Made by a program: the position numbers and the translations under genes. From Anolis sagrei (Eukaryota; Chordata; Lepidosauria; Squamata; Anolidae), in contig NC_090026.1 of the NCBI RefSeq assembly GCF_037176765.1, positions 134,251,252 through 134,315,251 on the forward strand: a stretch of 64,000 bases of DNA, read 5' to 3'. Positions 1 through 10,339 of this stretch are shown one piece after another (the first letter of the stretch is position 1; the number at the start of each line of letters is the position of its first letter). A model generated the notes under the pieces. The model was not told where the DNA came from. It saw nothing but the letters and a program-made list of their open reading frames with translations, and ran no database searches.

Positions 1-561
<561 letters not shown>

Positions 562-930
562 AAATGCTGAGAGTGTGGACAGAAATTCACTGAGGGTGGA
601 AGTCTACGTAAACATCAGCAGATTCACACTGGGGAGAAACCCTATACATGCCTGGAGTGTGGACAGAGCTTCACTCAGAGTGGAGACCTACGTTCCCATC
701 AAAGGACTCAGAATGGGGAGAAACCCCATGAAAGCGTGGAGTGTTGATAGAGCCTCTGTGAGAGTTCAGAGCTTTATATACATAGATTTTCACTGGAGAC
801 AACAGTGGCATTTGACCTAAATACCACTTTCCAAGCTTTTCATGTTGTTTACACACACTAATCATGCATCCTTTCATGACATGATAGTTCAATTGCAGAA
901 AACAGAGGTTAAACCAATCCCATATAAGAT
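562..930 (+). pseudogene. Decayed terminal fingers and 3' UTR of ZNF-A
   Basis: The reading frame past the stop still spells zinc fingers. Finger 7 lies at 559-642 with two stops, finger 8 (643-726) is almost perfect, and finger 9 (727-800) is strongly degraded. The following bases (about 826-926) match the sequence downstream of ZNF-B at 20761-20850, for example CATGCATCCTTT followed by ATGACA, so this is a shared ancestral 3' UTR rather than random flank. The array was therefore once at least nine fingers long. Confidence 0.8.
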
Positions 931-2394
931 TTTCAATATATATAATATAATAATATATATAGGTTTCATGTATTCTTTATTGTATATACAATTCTTTTGT
1001 AGTTTCCTCTATAGCCGCTCCATGTGGTTTTCTCATCACAAAGGGGTTTTATTTTCTTAATTAGAAACATATTAATTTTAGTGGTAATTAATGTAACTCA
1101 AGCCACAAATTGTGCAGAAAGATTACAGCTGAACCTACACTTGAACTTACCAGCACTTCACCTCTGTAGCAATTTAGCCTTTGTGGATATCTTTAAAGAG
1201 AGGCCGGGTGGCCTTCCGGGTTGGCAGAAGGGGGCTGGACTCCATGCCCTTTGGGGGTCTCTTCCAACCCCCGTGAAGTATAGACTGCCTTGGAGTGTGG
1301 AGTCTCCTCTGGAGGTTTTTGAGCTGAGGTTGTATGGCTGTGTACTGGGAGGGCTTTGACTGTGCCTTCCTGCCTGGCTAAAGGGAGTCGGAGTGGATGC
1401 CCTGTGAGGGTCTCGTCCATGGGGGGGAACCCTTTTTCATGCAACGCACCTGTGGGCTAGAGCGGACACGCGTGTGCGATGGCACACAGTTTGGAAGGCT
1501 CTGATCAAAGACAAGACAATGGCAGTGCTCATGAATGCTGACAAACGAGAGCACACTCTTGGGGTCTTCTTATCATATTGGGGTGCCTTTGCAGAAAGGC
1601 CCGGAAATATTGGACTCAGAAGCCTACGATGCTGGACACAAATGGTTAAGGTTTCTTTTTCAGTGAGACCAGAGTTTTGTTTCGTAGAGATGGAAGACGT
1701 CATGATCCCACTGGAAGGAAGGTCGGGGCCGCCTTATCACTACTTCACAACAACAACAACAGGGGCAAACGTCAGTTGTGGGGTGTATGAATTAGAAGAC
1801 TTGCCAAAGCAGAAGTGTGGTTGCGTAGGATTATCTGAGGGGAACAGAGCAATTGGGGACACAACTCAGGGCCAGGTTCTTAGAATTAGACCCCGGTCTG
1901 TGTGCTCGTTTTCTGGTGGACTTTGTAGATCTATTTAGGAGTGTTTTGGTGGTGTGTGCTTTCTGATATACTTTTGTAGTTGTGGCAGCAATTCTGTGAG
2001 GTGCTCAGTTTTAGCGTGTATATATACATACACATACATACATTACTATGTTCCAGTTTTTAATATCAGTATCAGAGACTGGGAAGACAGGCAGAGCGAG
2101 GGTTTCATAGGAAACCTCTGGTCCTTTTGGAGATGGTTTTCCCCTTCTAGGTTGGTCGCGTGGCTCCGAGTAGGATTTTCATGCTTTGTTTTTTGTTTTT
2201 TTGCATTTCATTTTCTAATGAAGACTAGACGTGACAAATACACATGTAAACAAAAGTACAACAATGCAACAATAACAATAACAACAAGACTTGTATGACT
2301 TACAAATACTAGATAAGTTTCCCCTTGAACTTCCAGATTCCCTCAAGTGAAGCTGTACATTTCTTCTTTCACACAATATCCTACGTAACAAAGG
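931..2394. other. Mostly unassigned flank with CR1-like tail fragments
   Basis: Two short pieces near 1200-1290 and 1330-1435 resemble CR1 3' tails: a GGCTGGACT motif, then GGTCTCTTCCAACCCC, and a diverged repeat of the same pattern. A 154-codon frame at 1474-1938 (+) matches no family I know and shows no conserved motif, so it is not called a gene. From 1940 to 2394 I see only AT-rich sequence with a short (TACA)n-like run near 2025. Confidence 0.4.
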
Positions 2395-4600
2395 AAAAGA
2401 GAACTAATCTGAGACCTTGGGCTTCTTCTTTTTCCTTCCCCCCCCCTCCTTATTTAATCCCTTTTTGAAACTTATTTTTAAACAATTTTGTAGTTCTGTA
2501 TTATTTTGTAGTTCTGTATATATTTCTGTTTTTATAATTTCCTCCTCTTCCTTTTTAAGTTTTCCATTCCTAATCTTGTTCAGTTTTGCCTTTTGTTGAA
2601 ATGTCATCTCATATATGCTTTCGATGCATCCCATATAATATCTTTTTCTGAATTAAATTTAAAGTTTATTATTACAAGATTATACTTTTGATATCCAGCA
2701 TGTAGAACCAATGTTGTTGCGGACTCACTGTCCAGGATGCCTTAAACAATATTATTGGATGACTGATCAATATATGGTTTGTATATAGTTATATGATGTT
2801 GAGATCACCAAAATTATTTTTGACCATTCTAGTTAGTAGAAAAGTCAAAAATAATCCCTATGGGTTGGGAGGTGTGATGTTGTGTATTTTTATTCCTATA
2901 GTCATGTATTGTTTAGACAATAGTTAGTAATGGTAATTATGTAGAATTGTATTTTATTAGGGATGGTAACTGGCTTGGCTTGCCTTGAGCTGAGTCGCCA
3001 TAGCAACGGGGGTGGGGCCAACTGCCACTTGGCTGCGCAGCTTTTTGAAAGTTATCAGTCTGTAGCCGGAGAGTTACAGAAGAGGACTGATCTGTGAATC
3101 AGCAGTCTGTAACAAGAGAGTTACAGGAGAGGATTCTTCAGTGAGAGGATCAAGGAACTGATCTGTAGTTGTGAACTACAGAGGTAGTTGATCCTGTGTG
3201 GAAGTAGAAATCCCACAGGAATCCTGTAGTGATAGAACCACAGGGAGGACTGGTTCTTTGATTAGGAATCAAGAATTGGCTTGGAGCCAATACAGGTGAA
3301 TAAGTCAAGTGCCTTATTTGTGTTACCGGAACGGTTGTTAAAAAAAGAAACATTTGCCTAAAGAAACCTTTTGAAATCTGTTTAGTGCCTAGAGTCATTC
3401 AAGAAACTCTATAAATGTAACCAGCTAAGTTTGTGCCTCTAGAGTGAAGTAACATTGAATGTATTCTACTCCTGTTATATTCCAATAAACTTGTTACTGT
3501 TTTTCTCAAGCCTTGACTCAGATACAATTTCTTCTAAGTCAAACAGCCCTGTACACGAAGAAGAAGGACCAAATTAGGGTTATTAAACGTAAGCTACGCT
3601 ATCAAATAAGTAAAGCCCCCTTGAATAGTGGTCCCTTGGCATTCAGCTCCTAAGTTGATAGTGATAATTACACGGCTTCCTCACATCCCCTCTCTTCTTT
3701 ACCATTTAAATCTTATGTTTCTCTTTTTGAGTTCATCCGTTAGAAAAAAAGTACTTTTGTCTCCTTTCTAAGACTGCCATCGGGTGTTCCTTTAGGATGG
3801 CGATTTTATTTCCTTTGTAAAATGTTGGGGTTCTAGCGTTTTCCTTTAACACTTTGTCTCAGACTCTTTTCTTTCCAAAACACACTATAACATCTCTTGG
3901 TACATTATATCTTTTTGCATAATTTCATTGAATTCTATAGACTCTATCGATATTATCCTCAACCTGAAGCAGTTGGGCCACCATATTTTAAAGTATTTCT
4001 TTAAAATATTCTCTTTATCTTCCTCCTGAATATTTCTAAATCTTAGTTGGTATTCTTTCTCTTTCACCTCTAAGGTTTCTTGTTGTGTTTGTAATGTCAT
4101 CATTTTTTTCTCTATTGAGTGTACAGTTTTTTCCAATTCTTTCTGTTGATACTTTATTGTTTTGCTCTCTTTAGCGTCTTCTTTTCTTCCCTGCTTCAAT
4201 ACCTCAATCTCCCTATAAATGGTTTTTACTTCTTCCTTCACTGTCATTTGCACTTCTTTGAATTCCTTTTTTATTTCTTCCATTTCTCCCTTAATTGTAT
4301 TATATTGTCTGTCTTGTTTTTCTTCAATTATTTGCACGTCAGTTTGTAATTTTAAAATTTCCCGCATTATGTTTTTCATAGTGAATTCTTCTGTTATCGA
4401 GTCTTTTCTACCTTGTATTTTCCTTTCTCCTTTTCTCTGTCTTTATCCATCTTCATTTTCGGTGTTGACATCATCTCTACTCTTTTTTCTATTTTCCTTT
4501 ATCCTTTGTTTATATATTTGTCTACTATTCCTAATTTTCTTGAGCTGATTTTGACTCTATATTGAGGTTTTTTTAATGAATCTACTTTGTTACAGCATAT
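2395..4600 (-). mobile_element. L1 LINE, 5' part (ORF1 plus an ORF2 linker), split by an LTR
   Basis: On the minus strand, 3706-4470 encodes an L1 ORF1 protein. It has a basic start (MSTPKMKMDKD), a long coiled coil rich in Glu/Lys/Gln, an RRM-like segment (LRFRNIQEE) and the typical C-terminal domain (FYKGNKIAIL, RRQKYFFLTDEL, ending RFKW). The frame is shifted once just after the start and again before the C-terminal domain. Below 2874 the same element continues with the ORF2 region between endonuclease and reverse transcriptase (IIWDASKAYMRG, FIQQKAKLNK, 2404-2670). Most of the endonuclease is missing, and an LTR sits at the gap. The element is dead and 5'-biased, which is unusual because L1 copies normally lose their 5' end. 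Confidence 0.75.
2874..3690 (+). mobile_element. Solo-type LTR of a fossil LTR retroelement, family B
   Basis: The segment has the anatomy of an LTR: TG at the start, CA at the end, a CTATAAATG box at about 3408 and an AATAAA signal at about 3484 followed by a GT-rich stretch. It is clearly homologous to the minus-strand copies at 42648-43433 and 22769-23523; shared blocks include GCCATAGCAACGGGGG and TTTGTGCCTCTAGAG. No internal coding region is attached. It lies inside the L1 fragment and is therefore younger than it. Moderate divergence from the other copies suggests an old insertion. Confidence 0.65.
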
Positions 4601-5054
4601 GACAATAGGTAATGCTAATTAATAATAATAATATTTGCCTCCGGTTCTCTTTTCCGTTCCCTATGCAGGTGAAAATAAGTCTGGATAGCAACTAATTCTT
4701 ATAATTCTTATGAATATACAGATATATAATCAGAGAGTATTCTTTAAGTACATAAAACAGAGAAAGAAAAGTGATTGGAGGGAAGATTTTTCCAGTTCTA
4801 CTGATCTAGCATTTCCGTGTTTTTCAGTCCTTAGCATCCCTTATCCCAATTCCAGTATGTTAACTCTAAATAGTCCTTCCGAAATAAATTCACAAAATCT
4901 CACAAATATTATCTGGCCTTAGTAGCACTGATACTATTCCGATGTTGTTTTATAATAAAATTAATTCCCTTCAATCAGTAGCCTTAGAGTTCCATCAGCC
5001 TTAAAATGTCGTGAGGGAGGTACAAAGCTATTAGAGAGAACATTGAAGTACAGG

Positions 5055-5765
5055 GATTTATTTTATTTATTTATTTCGGTTACTTCTACCCGGAGCTTCT
5101 CACCCTGGAGGGGACTCAGGGCAGTTTACAAAGGCACAATTCGATGCCGGCATCAACATAACAGTAGAATAAAAACAGTATAGCAGGAATTAAACAATTA
5201 CAATCAGTTTCTGTATTGCAACAATAAAACCAATAAAACCAATTTCACCTAATTAACGCTCAGCGTTCGCCATCATAGTCCAAATTCCAATTCCACTTTG
5301 TCAGTCCTGTCAGTCCTAGTCGTCTGAGTCCTTATCTAGTTGTCAGATTGCCCAAAGGCCTGGTCCCACAACCATGTCTTTACCTTCCTCCTGAAGGAGA
5401 GGAGGGATGTTGATGACCTAATTTCCCCCAGGAGTGAGTTCCATAGGTGAGGGGCCACCACTGAGAAGGCTCTGCTCCTCGTCCCCACCAACCTCACTTG
5501 TGATAGCGGTGGGGTCGAGAGCAGGGCCTCTCCAGATGATCTCAAACTCTGGGGTGGGACGTAGAGGGAGATGCGTTCGGACAGATACGCTGGACCAGAA
5601 CCGTATAGGGTTTTGTAGGTCAAAACCAGCACCTTGAATTGTGCTTGGAACTGAACCGGCAGCCAGTGGAGCTGACACAGCGGGGGGGGGGGGTGCTCCC
5701 TGTATGATGCTCCGGTGAGTAATCTGGCTGCCGCTCGCTGGACCAATTGGAAAGAGTGCCGGGGG
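5055..5765 (-). mobile_element. L2-type LINE, 5'-truncated 3' end
   Basis: Read on the minus strand, the piece encodes the C-terminal end of an L2-type reverse transcriptase ORF (AAARLLTGASYREH, LHWLPVQFQAQFKVLVLTYK, SRAFSVVAPHLWNSL) and then the 3' UTR with the usual CCCTGAGTCCCCTCC signature and an (AAAT)n tail. A run of G at about 5683-5693 breaks the frame. Nothing suggests the fragment has a host function. Confidence 0.85.
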
Positions 5766-5789
5766 AATCCATTTTAGCTATTCATTTCC

Positions 5790-6410
5790 TGAAGGGGGCG
5801 TGTTCAGAAAGAGCAGCCTTGGATGGAAATGAGGGAGGACTGTAATTGGCTGAGTGAGAGTGGGCGGAGCCTAACTTGGTAAAAGGAAAAAAAATGACAT
5901 TAAAGGAAAGGTTATGAAACCCCGTCAAGGAGAGTGAACCTGGGTGTCAAAGGGAGAAGGTGTTAGGAGTTTGGAGTGGTGAAGAGGGTTAGAGAGAGAC
6001 GTCTGGATTGGTCAGTTGGCTAGCAGAGATAGCCAGTGAGAAGATTACAGCTCTTTGGGAAGGATAGCTGGGGAGTGGAGAGACAGGTCCCAAAGGAGAA
6101 GGACTGCCTGTGTGGAGGAGTTTAGACATTACTGTCAGAGAGGAAGTGGAGGGAGAGAGAAGTGTCTCATGTGTAACTAAGTCTGAACTGTTTAGAGTAA
6201 CCACTCGCTTTTAAGTCAGTATTTTGAAACAGCTAAGTGTGATACCTGAATTGTTCCAGTTCTCTTAAATAAACACCATTGTTTTGTTGTTCACAACCAC
6301 TGCCTCACGTGTGCCTCTGTGGGTGAAGTTTTAAAAGCCATTTCCTGCAACAATCAGAACCATCTTTTAGTGTTCCCTCAGAACACAAGCCTGAGGGCTA
6401 ATCCAACACA
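5790..6410 (+). mobile_element. Probable solo LTR, fossil
   Basis: The piece has a CCAAT-poor, purine-rich U3-like region, an AATAAA at about 6269 followed by TTGTTTTGTTGTTC, and a CA-type end near 6408 (CCAACACA). It holds no coding capacity. Ends are approximate and no target duplication was found, so the call rests on the polyadenylation signal and general layout only. Confidence 0.45.
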
Positions 6411-6671
6411 CTCTTGCCTGAGATCCCTCAAGTAAGCCAAGGGCTGAACAATGCTCTTAATTTTGGTGGTGGCCAGAGGGTTTCCAAAAGGCTTTTTGGC
6501 CAGTAGAAAGTTTCAGCTTTCCTTGCAGTTTTTGTTTTGGGGCTTTTCATGACAGAAGCCTCGTTCCAATCTACGTGGTGTTCAGCTTTTGGGATTTTTA
6601 TTTTCCAAAGAAAGCCTCGACTCCTTTCTAAGGAACATCCAAGGGATTCCTTCTCATGCAACTACATACCA
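6411..6671. other. No feature recognised
   Basis: This short non-coding stretch between the LTR and L2 debris shows no repeat or motif that I can name. Confidence 0.4.
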
Positions 6672-7030
6672 GGGGGGGGGGGGGGGGCTCAGGGAGGCTT
6701 ACAGCTGGCAACGATTGGTTGTCCCTATCTACACATAATACAATACAATAATTACAATGGATAAAACATTAAATCAATTCAATTAAAAAATTTGGTCTCC
6801 TGTGAGTCTTCCGGGCTGCCTGGCCCTGTTCCGGCAGCATTCTCTCCTGACGTTTCACCCGCACCTGAGGCTAAAGGCATCCTTAGAGGTTGAAGGTCTC
6901 CTGGAAACGAGGTGAGTGGAGGGCATGTCTGTCTGTGGAATGGTGTCCCGGGTGGGAGGGAGGGAGGACTCTTGTCTGTGGGAGGTCAGGTGGTCATTGG
7001 CTAACCCAGATGGGCACTGGCCAGCCACCC
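6672..7030 (-). mobile_element. L2 3' UTR piece followed by a Penelope-like 3' UTR piece
   Basis: Bases 6672-6790 match the L2 3' UTR in reverse (CTCAGGGAGGCTTACAGCTGG). Bases 6795-7030 match the 3' region of the Penelope-like family seen throughout the window (TTCTCTCCTGACGTTTCAC, then GGACTCTTGTCTGTGG), in a GC-richer and diverged version. Confidence 0.6.
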
Positions 7031-7201
7031 TGACCACCACCACCCCCACCCCCACGGTGCCAGGCGAGGCAGAGAAGAAGCCAGTGGGACCCATGAGAAG
7101 CGGGTGGGCCATGTCCACGGGAAGGAGGAGGGACCGTGGGAAGGGAGACGGTGCTGAGAACCTTCCAGGATCAGAGCAGCAAGGCAAGAGCCACACTTGG
7201 G

Positions 7202-7510
7202 AATCATAGAATCATAGAGTTGGACGAGACCTCCTGGGCCATCCGCTCCAACCGCATTCTGCCGAGAAGCAGGAATATTGCATTCAAATCACCCCTGACA
7301 GATGGCCATCCAGCCTCTGCTTAAAAGCTTCCAAAGAAGGAAGGAGCCTCCACCACACTCCCTCTGGGGCAGAGAGTTCCACTGCTGAACGGCTCTCCCA
7401 GTCAGGAAGTTCTTCCTCATGTTCAGGTGGAATCTCCTCTCTTGTAGTTTGAAGCCATTGTTCCATTGCGTCCTCGTCTCTCTCCAGGGAAGCAGAAAAC
7501 AAGAGGGGAT
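7202..7510 (-). mobile_element. CR1 LINE 3' end
   Basis: Minus-strand translation gives the conserved CR1 C-terminus (RFHLNMRK-type, WNSLP-type, [11 protein letters not shown]), followed by the 3' tail ending in the ATTCTATGATTCTATG octamer repeat, seen here as ATCATAGAATCATAGA at the left edge. The copy is 5'-truncated like most CR1 insertions. Confidence 0.85.
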
Positions 7511-7611
7511 CCCAGGAGGAGGGGGTCCATCAGGGCCAGCTCATCGCCTCCTCCCAGGAAGGGACCCCCAGGCAGGGAGGGAGGGAGCAGCCAGGCTTGG
7601 GAGCTGCGAGG

Positions 7612-7790
7612 CTTTGCAATGCTAGTCGAGGTGATTCACGTTTGCCTCAAGCAGGCAAGAGTTCTTTCTCCCACCCTGGGCCCCATACATAGTTTCCCAC
7701 AGGCAGACCCCTCCCCCTCTGAGGAGGCGTGCCGCCATTGTGGTGGGCGAAATGTCAGGAGAGAGTGCTTCTGGGACATTAATTGAAGGT
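7612..7790 (+). mobile_element. Penelope-like element 3' UTR fragment
   Basis: It carries the plus-sense signature CAAGAGTTCTTTCTCCCACC, then GAAATGTCAGGAGAGAGTGC, which are reverse complements of the Penelope-like 3' region at 37527-37700. No protein-coding part is present. Confidence 0.6.
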
Positions 7791-7799
7791 GAGAGAGGG

Positions 7800-8600
7800 C
7801 AATGTGGGGAGCGGGGGGGGGGGGAGGAGAGAGGGGGTTGGGCTTCCTGGGCGCCGGGGGAGGGTGCTGCGGAGTGCCTTCTGTCCTGGAAACTCCTCGG
7901 GAGCCACGTTTCCCCGCGGAACTCCCCGCCGCAGTGTTCTCCCCGCTCCTTGGCGCGCTCAACGTTCGGGTTCTCCTCGAGCTCCCTCCGTGTGTGTGTG
8001 TGTTGTGTGTTTTGTGTGTGTGTTGTGTGTGTGTTTGTGTGTGTGTTGTGTGTGTGTGTGTGGGCTTCCACTCTCCCTCTCTCTCCCCTCAGAGGGAGGC
8101 CGCCCTCTTCTTCTCCCCTTCTTCTTCGGGCGCCCCGTCAATCAAGGCTGCAGAGCTGTTGGCAGCCAATGGGGGGCCTCCGGGGGCGGGGCGGCACGGG
8201 CTGGGCCAATGGGAGGGCGGAGGGGGCGGGCCTTCTTCTCGTGAGCCTCAGCACAGCCTCTCCCGCCGCCGCCAAAGCCGCCATTGTCTCCTGAGGCGAG
8301 GAAGACCCGGATGGAGAGACAGACGGAGAGGGAGAGAGGTGAGCCCGTGGTAGTAGTAGTAGTAGGCCTCGCTCGCTGAGGGCGGCCCAGCCCGGCCCTC
8401 CTCCTCCCCCGGGCCCCTCTTCGGACTCCGGCTCCCCATTGCCGGCCTCTTCAGCGCCTGAGGGGAAAGGAAAGGGCCCGAGGAGGCCTAGAAGGAAGGA
8501 AGGCCCAAGTAGGCCCCGGCCTGCCCCCCCCTCCCTCCCCGCCTGGCCTCCCCCAAGGAAGGAAGGCTTCCCTGGCCGGACCCCCCAGGAGGGAGTCTTC
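7800..8600 (+). promoter_or_regulatory. CpG-rich promoter with a CCAAT-pair module, probably of ZNF-B
   Basis: The region is strongly GC- and CpG-rich compared with its surroundings. At 8142-8240 it holds GTCAATCA, then CCAAT boxes at 8166 and 8206 (40 bp apart) and GC boxes (GGGGCGGGGC, GGGGGCGGGCC). The same module occurs three times at 51985-52500. A candidate first exon runs from about 8250 to 8338 and ends in a good splice donor (AG/GTGAGC at 8339). The nearest downstream plus-strand gene is ZNF-B, about 10 kb away. CCAAT boxes are bound by NF-Y and such promoters are usually broadly active. Assignment to ZNF-B is inference from position and direction. A (GT)n tract lies at 7989-8062. 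Confidence 0.6.
7989..8062. repeat. (GT)n microsatellite with imperfections
   Basis: Mostly TGTG dinucleotides interrupted by TTGTG steps, lying just upstream of the CCAAT module. Confidence 0.9.
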
Positions 8601-9245
8601 CATGGGGCTGCCCGGCCATGAGGCTCCAGAAGCACGCTCTCCTGACGTTTCGCCCGCATCTCAGGCAGGCCGGGGGGGTGTAAACCTATTCCCGTGGAAT
8701 GGTGTGTCCCGGGAGGGTGGGAGGGTGGGAGGGGGAAGAAGGCGCTCTTGCCTGCCTGAGGCCAGTGTGAGTGTTGCCTTTGGCCGCCTTGAGGAGAAGC
8801 ACTGAACAGCCTCGCAGCTTCAAGGCCTGGCTGCCTCCTGCCCGGGACACCCCTTGCCTGGGAGGCGACGTGCTGTCCCCGGTGGTTCCCAGCCTGGGAT
8901 TCCCTCCCTCCCTCCTTCTTTCCTTCCTCCGGACATTCCCCTCTTGCTCCTCCTCCTCGAGGGGGGCTTCCCGGCTTCTTCTCTGCCTGGCCTGACTCGG
9001 GGGTCGTGGACTTGAGAGCCCAGCCTTTCCGTGCCCTCCCATCATCCCCTGTGTCCATCCTGGCTGACCACGGGCTCTGCTTCTCTGGTTTGGGTCAGTG
9101 GGCAGAGCCTGGCTGCCAGGATTAAAAGACTCTGAAATCATGACAGCCAATGAGGACAGGGGAGCTCCAGACAAGAAACAACCAGGGACAGCTAACCACC
9201 TGCCAACAAAGGAGGCCCCCAGGCAGTCAGCAGCCAGGCCTTGAA
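8600..9245. mobile_element. Penelope-like 3' UTR fragments in both orientations
   Basis: At 8600-8790 the minus-sense signature appears (CTCTCCTGACGTTTCGCCCG, then GTGGAATGGTG). At 9130-9245 the plus-sense signature appears (CTCCAGACAAGAAACAACCA, then CAGCTAACC). Between them lies GC-rich sequence with (CCTC)n-like runs and no recognisable gene. Confidence 0.5.
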
Positions 9246-9795
9246 ATTTAAGGGATTTAAGACTGCCTGCACATCGCACCTGCCCTAAAACCCTTACATT
9301 CCACCTGTCCTGCCCAGCACTTTTCATTTATTCATTACATTTGGCCCGGCCCTAGTCTTAAATGTGTCGTGATGTATTGTCTTGATGTTTTATTGTTATT
9401 GCTTTAATGTTTATTGGTTTGCTTTATGAGTTATTTATTGTTGTATTTGTTGTTGTTGTTGTTCATTCGTTCAGTCGTCTCCGACTCTTTGTGACCTCAT
9501 GGACCAGCTGACGCCAGAGCTCCCTGTGGGCCGTCACCACCCCCAGGGTCTCCTTCAAGGTCAGTCCAGTCACTTCAAGGATGCCATCCCTCCACCTTGC
9601 CCTTGGTCGGCCCCTCTTCCTTTTGCCTTCCACTTTCCCCAGCATATTTATTTGTATTTATTTATTTCTATTTTATATTTATTTGTATTTGTTATGCTGT
9701 TGTTTTATTGAGGGCCTTGGCCTTTGTAAGCCACACCGAGTCCTTCAGGAGATGTTAGCGGGGTATAAATAAAGTTAATAATAATAACAACAATA
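9245..9795 (+). mobile_element. L2-type LINE 3' UTR, host of a BovB insertion
   Basis: The tail reads GAGGGCCTTGGCCTTTGTAAG, a CACCGAGTCC motif and GGGGTATAAATAAAG followed by (TAA)n, the 3' end of an L2-type family distinct from the full-length copy at 10.3 kb. A similar tail ends the fragment at 39262. The minus-strand BovB piece at 9455-9650 interrupts it. Confidence 0.65.
9455..9650 (-). mobile_element. BovB (RTE) LINE 3' end
   Basis: Minus-strand translation gives the BovB C-terminus: LGKVEGKRKRGRPRARW, then WRDGILEVTG and VTKSRRRL. The 3' tail (plus strand, GTCGTCTCCGACTCTTTGTG) is the well-known BovB end also carried by ruminants. BovB is known to have moved horizontally between squamates and other animals. 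This copy is truncated to about 200 bp and inactive. Confidence 0.9.
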
Positions 9796-9811
9796 CTAAT
9801 AATAAAACTGC

Positions 9812-9970
9812 TGGGCCGTTAAATGCTAATCGTGTGGTCCAGCATTCTTTCTGCGTTCTCCAGGAATAATGCGCCGTGCCCAGGTTGGGTCATCGCGTGC
9901 TCTGCTACAGCCGGCTTCTCAGGCGGAATGACCCGGCCGCGCCTTCCACGTTCCTTGAGTCCTTCTTGGG
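9812..9970 (-). mobile_element. Penelope-like element, GIY-YIG region fragment
   Basis: The plus strand reads GTGGTCCAGCATTCTTTCTG, then GTGCCCAGGTTGGGTCATC and GCTCTGCTACAGCCGGCTTC. This matches the 37970-38090 part of the longer minus-strand copy, downstream of the GIY-YIG motif. Confidence 0.6.
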
Positions 9971-10335
9971 CAAAATAATATTTTCTGAGAGTATTTTCTG
10001 ATAATGTTTTTAGAAATACTTTTCCTATATATTTTAATGAATATTTTTGTGGATATTCTTCTGCAAAAATATATACAAATATATTTGTGTATACTGTAAT
10101 TTTAAGAATATTTTCACAAATATTTTGTGTGTATATATATGAGTATTTTATGTGAATAGAAATACAAATATTTTGCCAATATTTTAGCGATTATTTATGT
10201 GAATATTTTAAGGAATATGTTAGAGAATATTTTTGTAAATATTTTTACAAATATATTTCTGAATATTTTTGTGAATTAAAATATTTTTGTGACTATTTTT
10301 CTACAAATATTTATGCAGATACTTTTGTGAACTCT
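9971..10335. repeat. AT-rich degenerate tandem repeat, left block
   Basis: The tract is built from variants of AATATTTTTGTGAATATTTT with no stable period. The same sequence type resumes at 14118-14295 and briefly after 16753, so one AT-rich block has been split by two L2 insertions. Confidence 0.75.
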
Positions 10336-10339
10336 TGAG

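Noticed and set aside
1474-1938. 154-codon plus-strand frame as a host gene
   Set aside because: No motif, no splice context and no similarity to anything I recognise; kept only as unassigned sequence.
7740-8353. Several overlapping 150-180 codon frames in the CpG-rich region
   Set aside because: GC-rich sequence with a (GT)n tract gives long frames by chance; composition is Gly/Arg/Ser/Cys-rich with no domain, and the region has promoter features.
8138-9058. 306-codon minus-strand frame
   Set aside because: Low-complexity Pro/Gly/Ser/Arg sequence across a promoter, intron and Penelope-like debris; no domain and no splice context.
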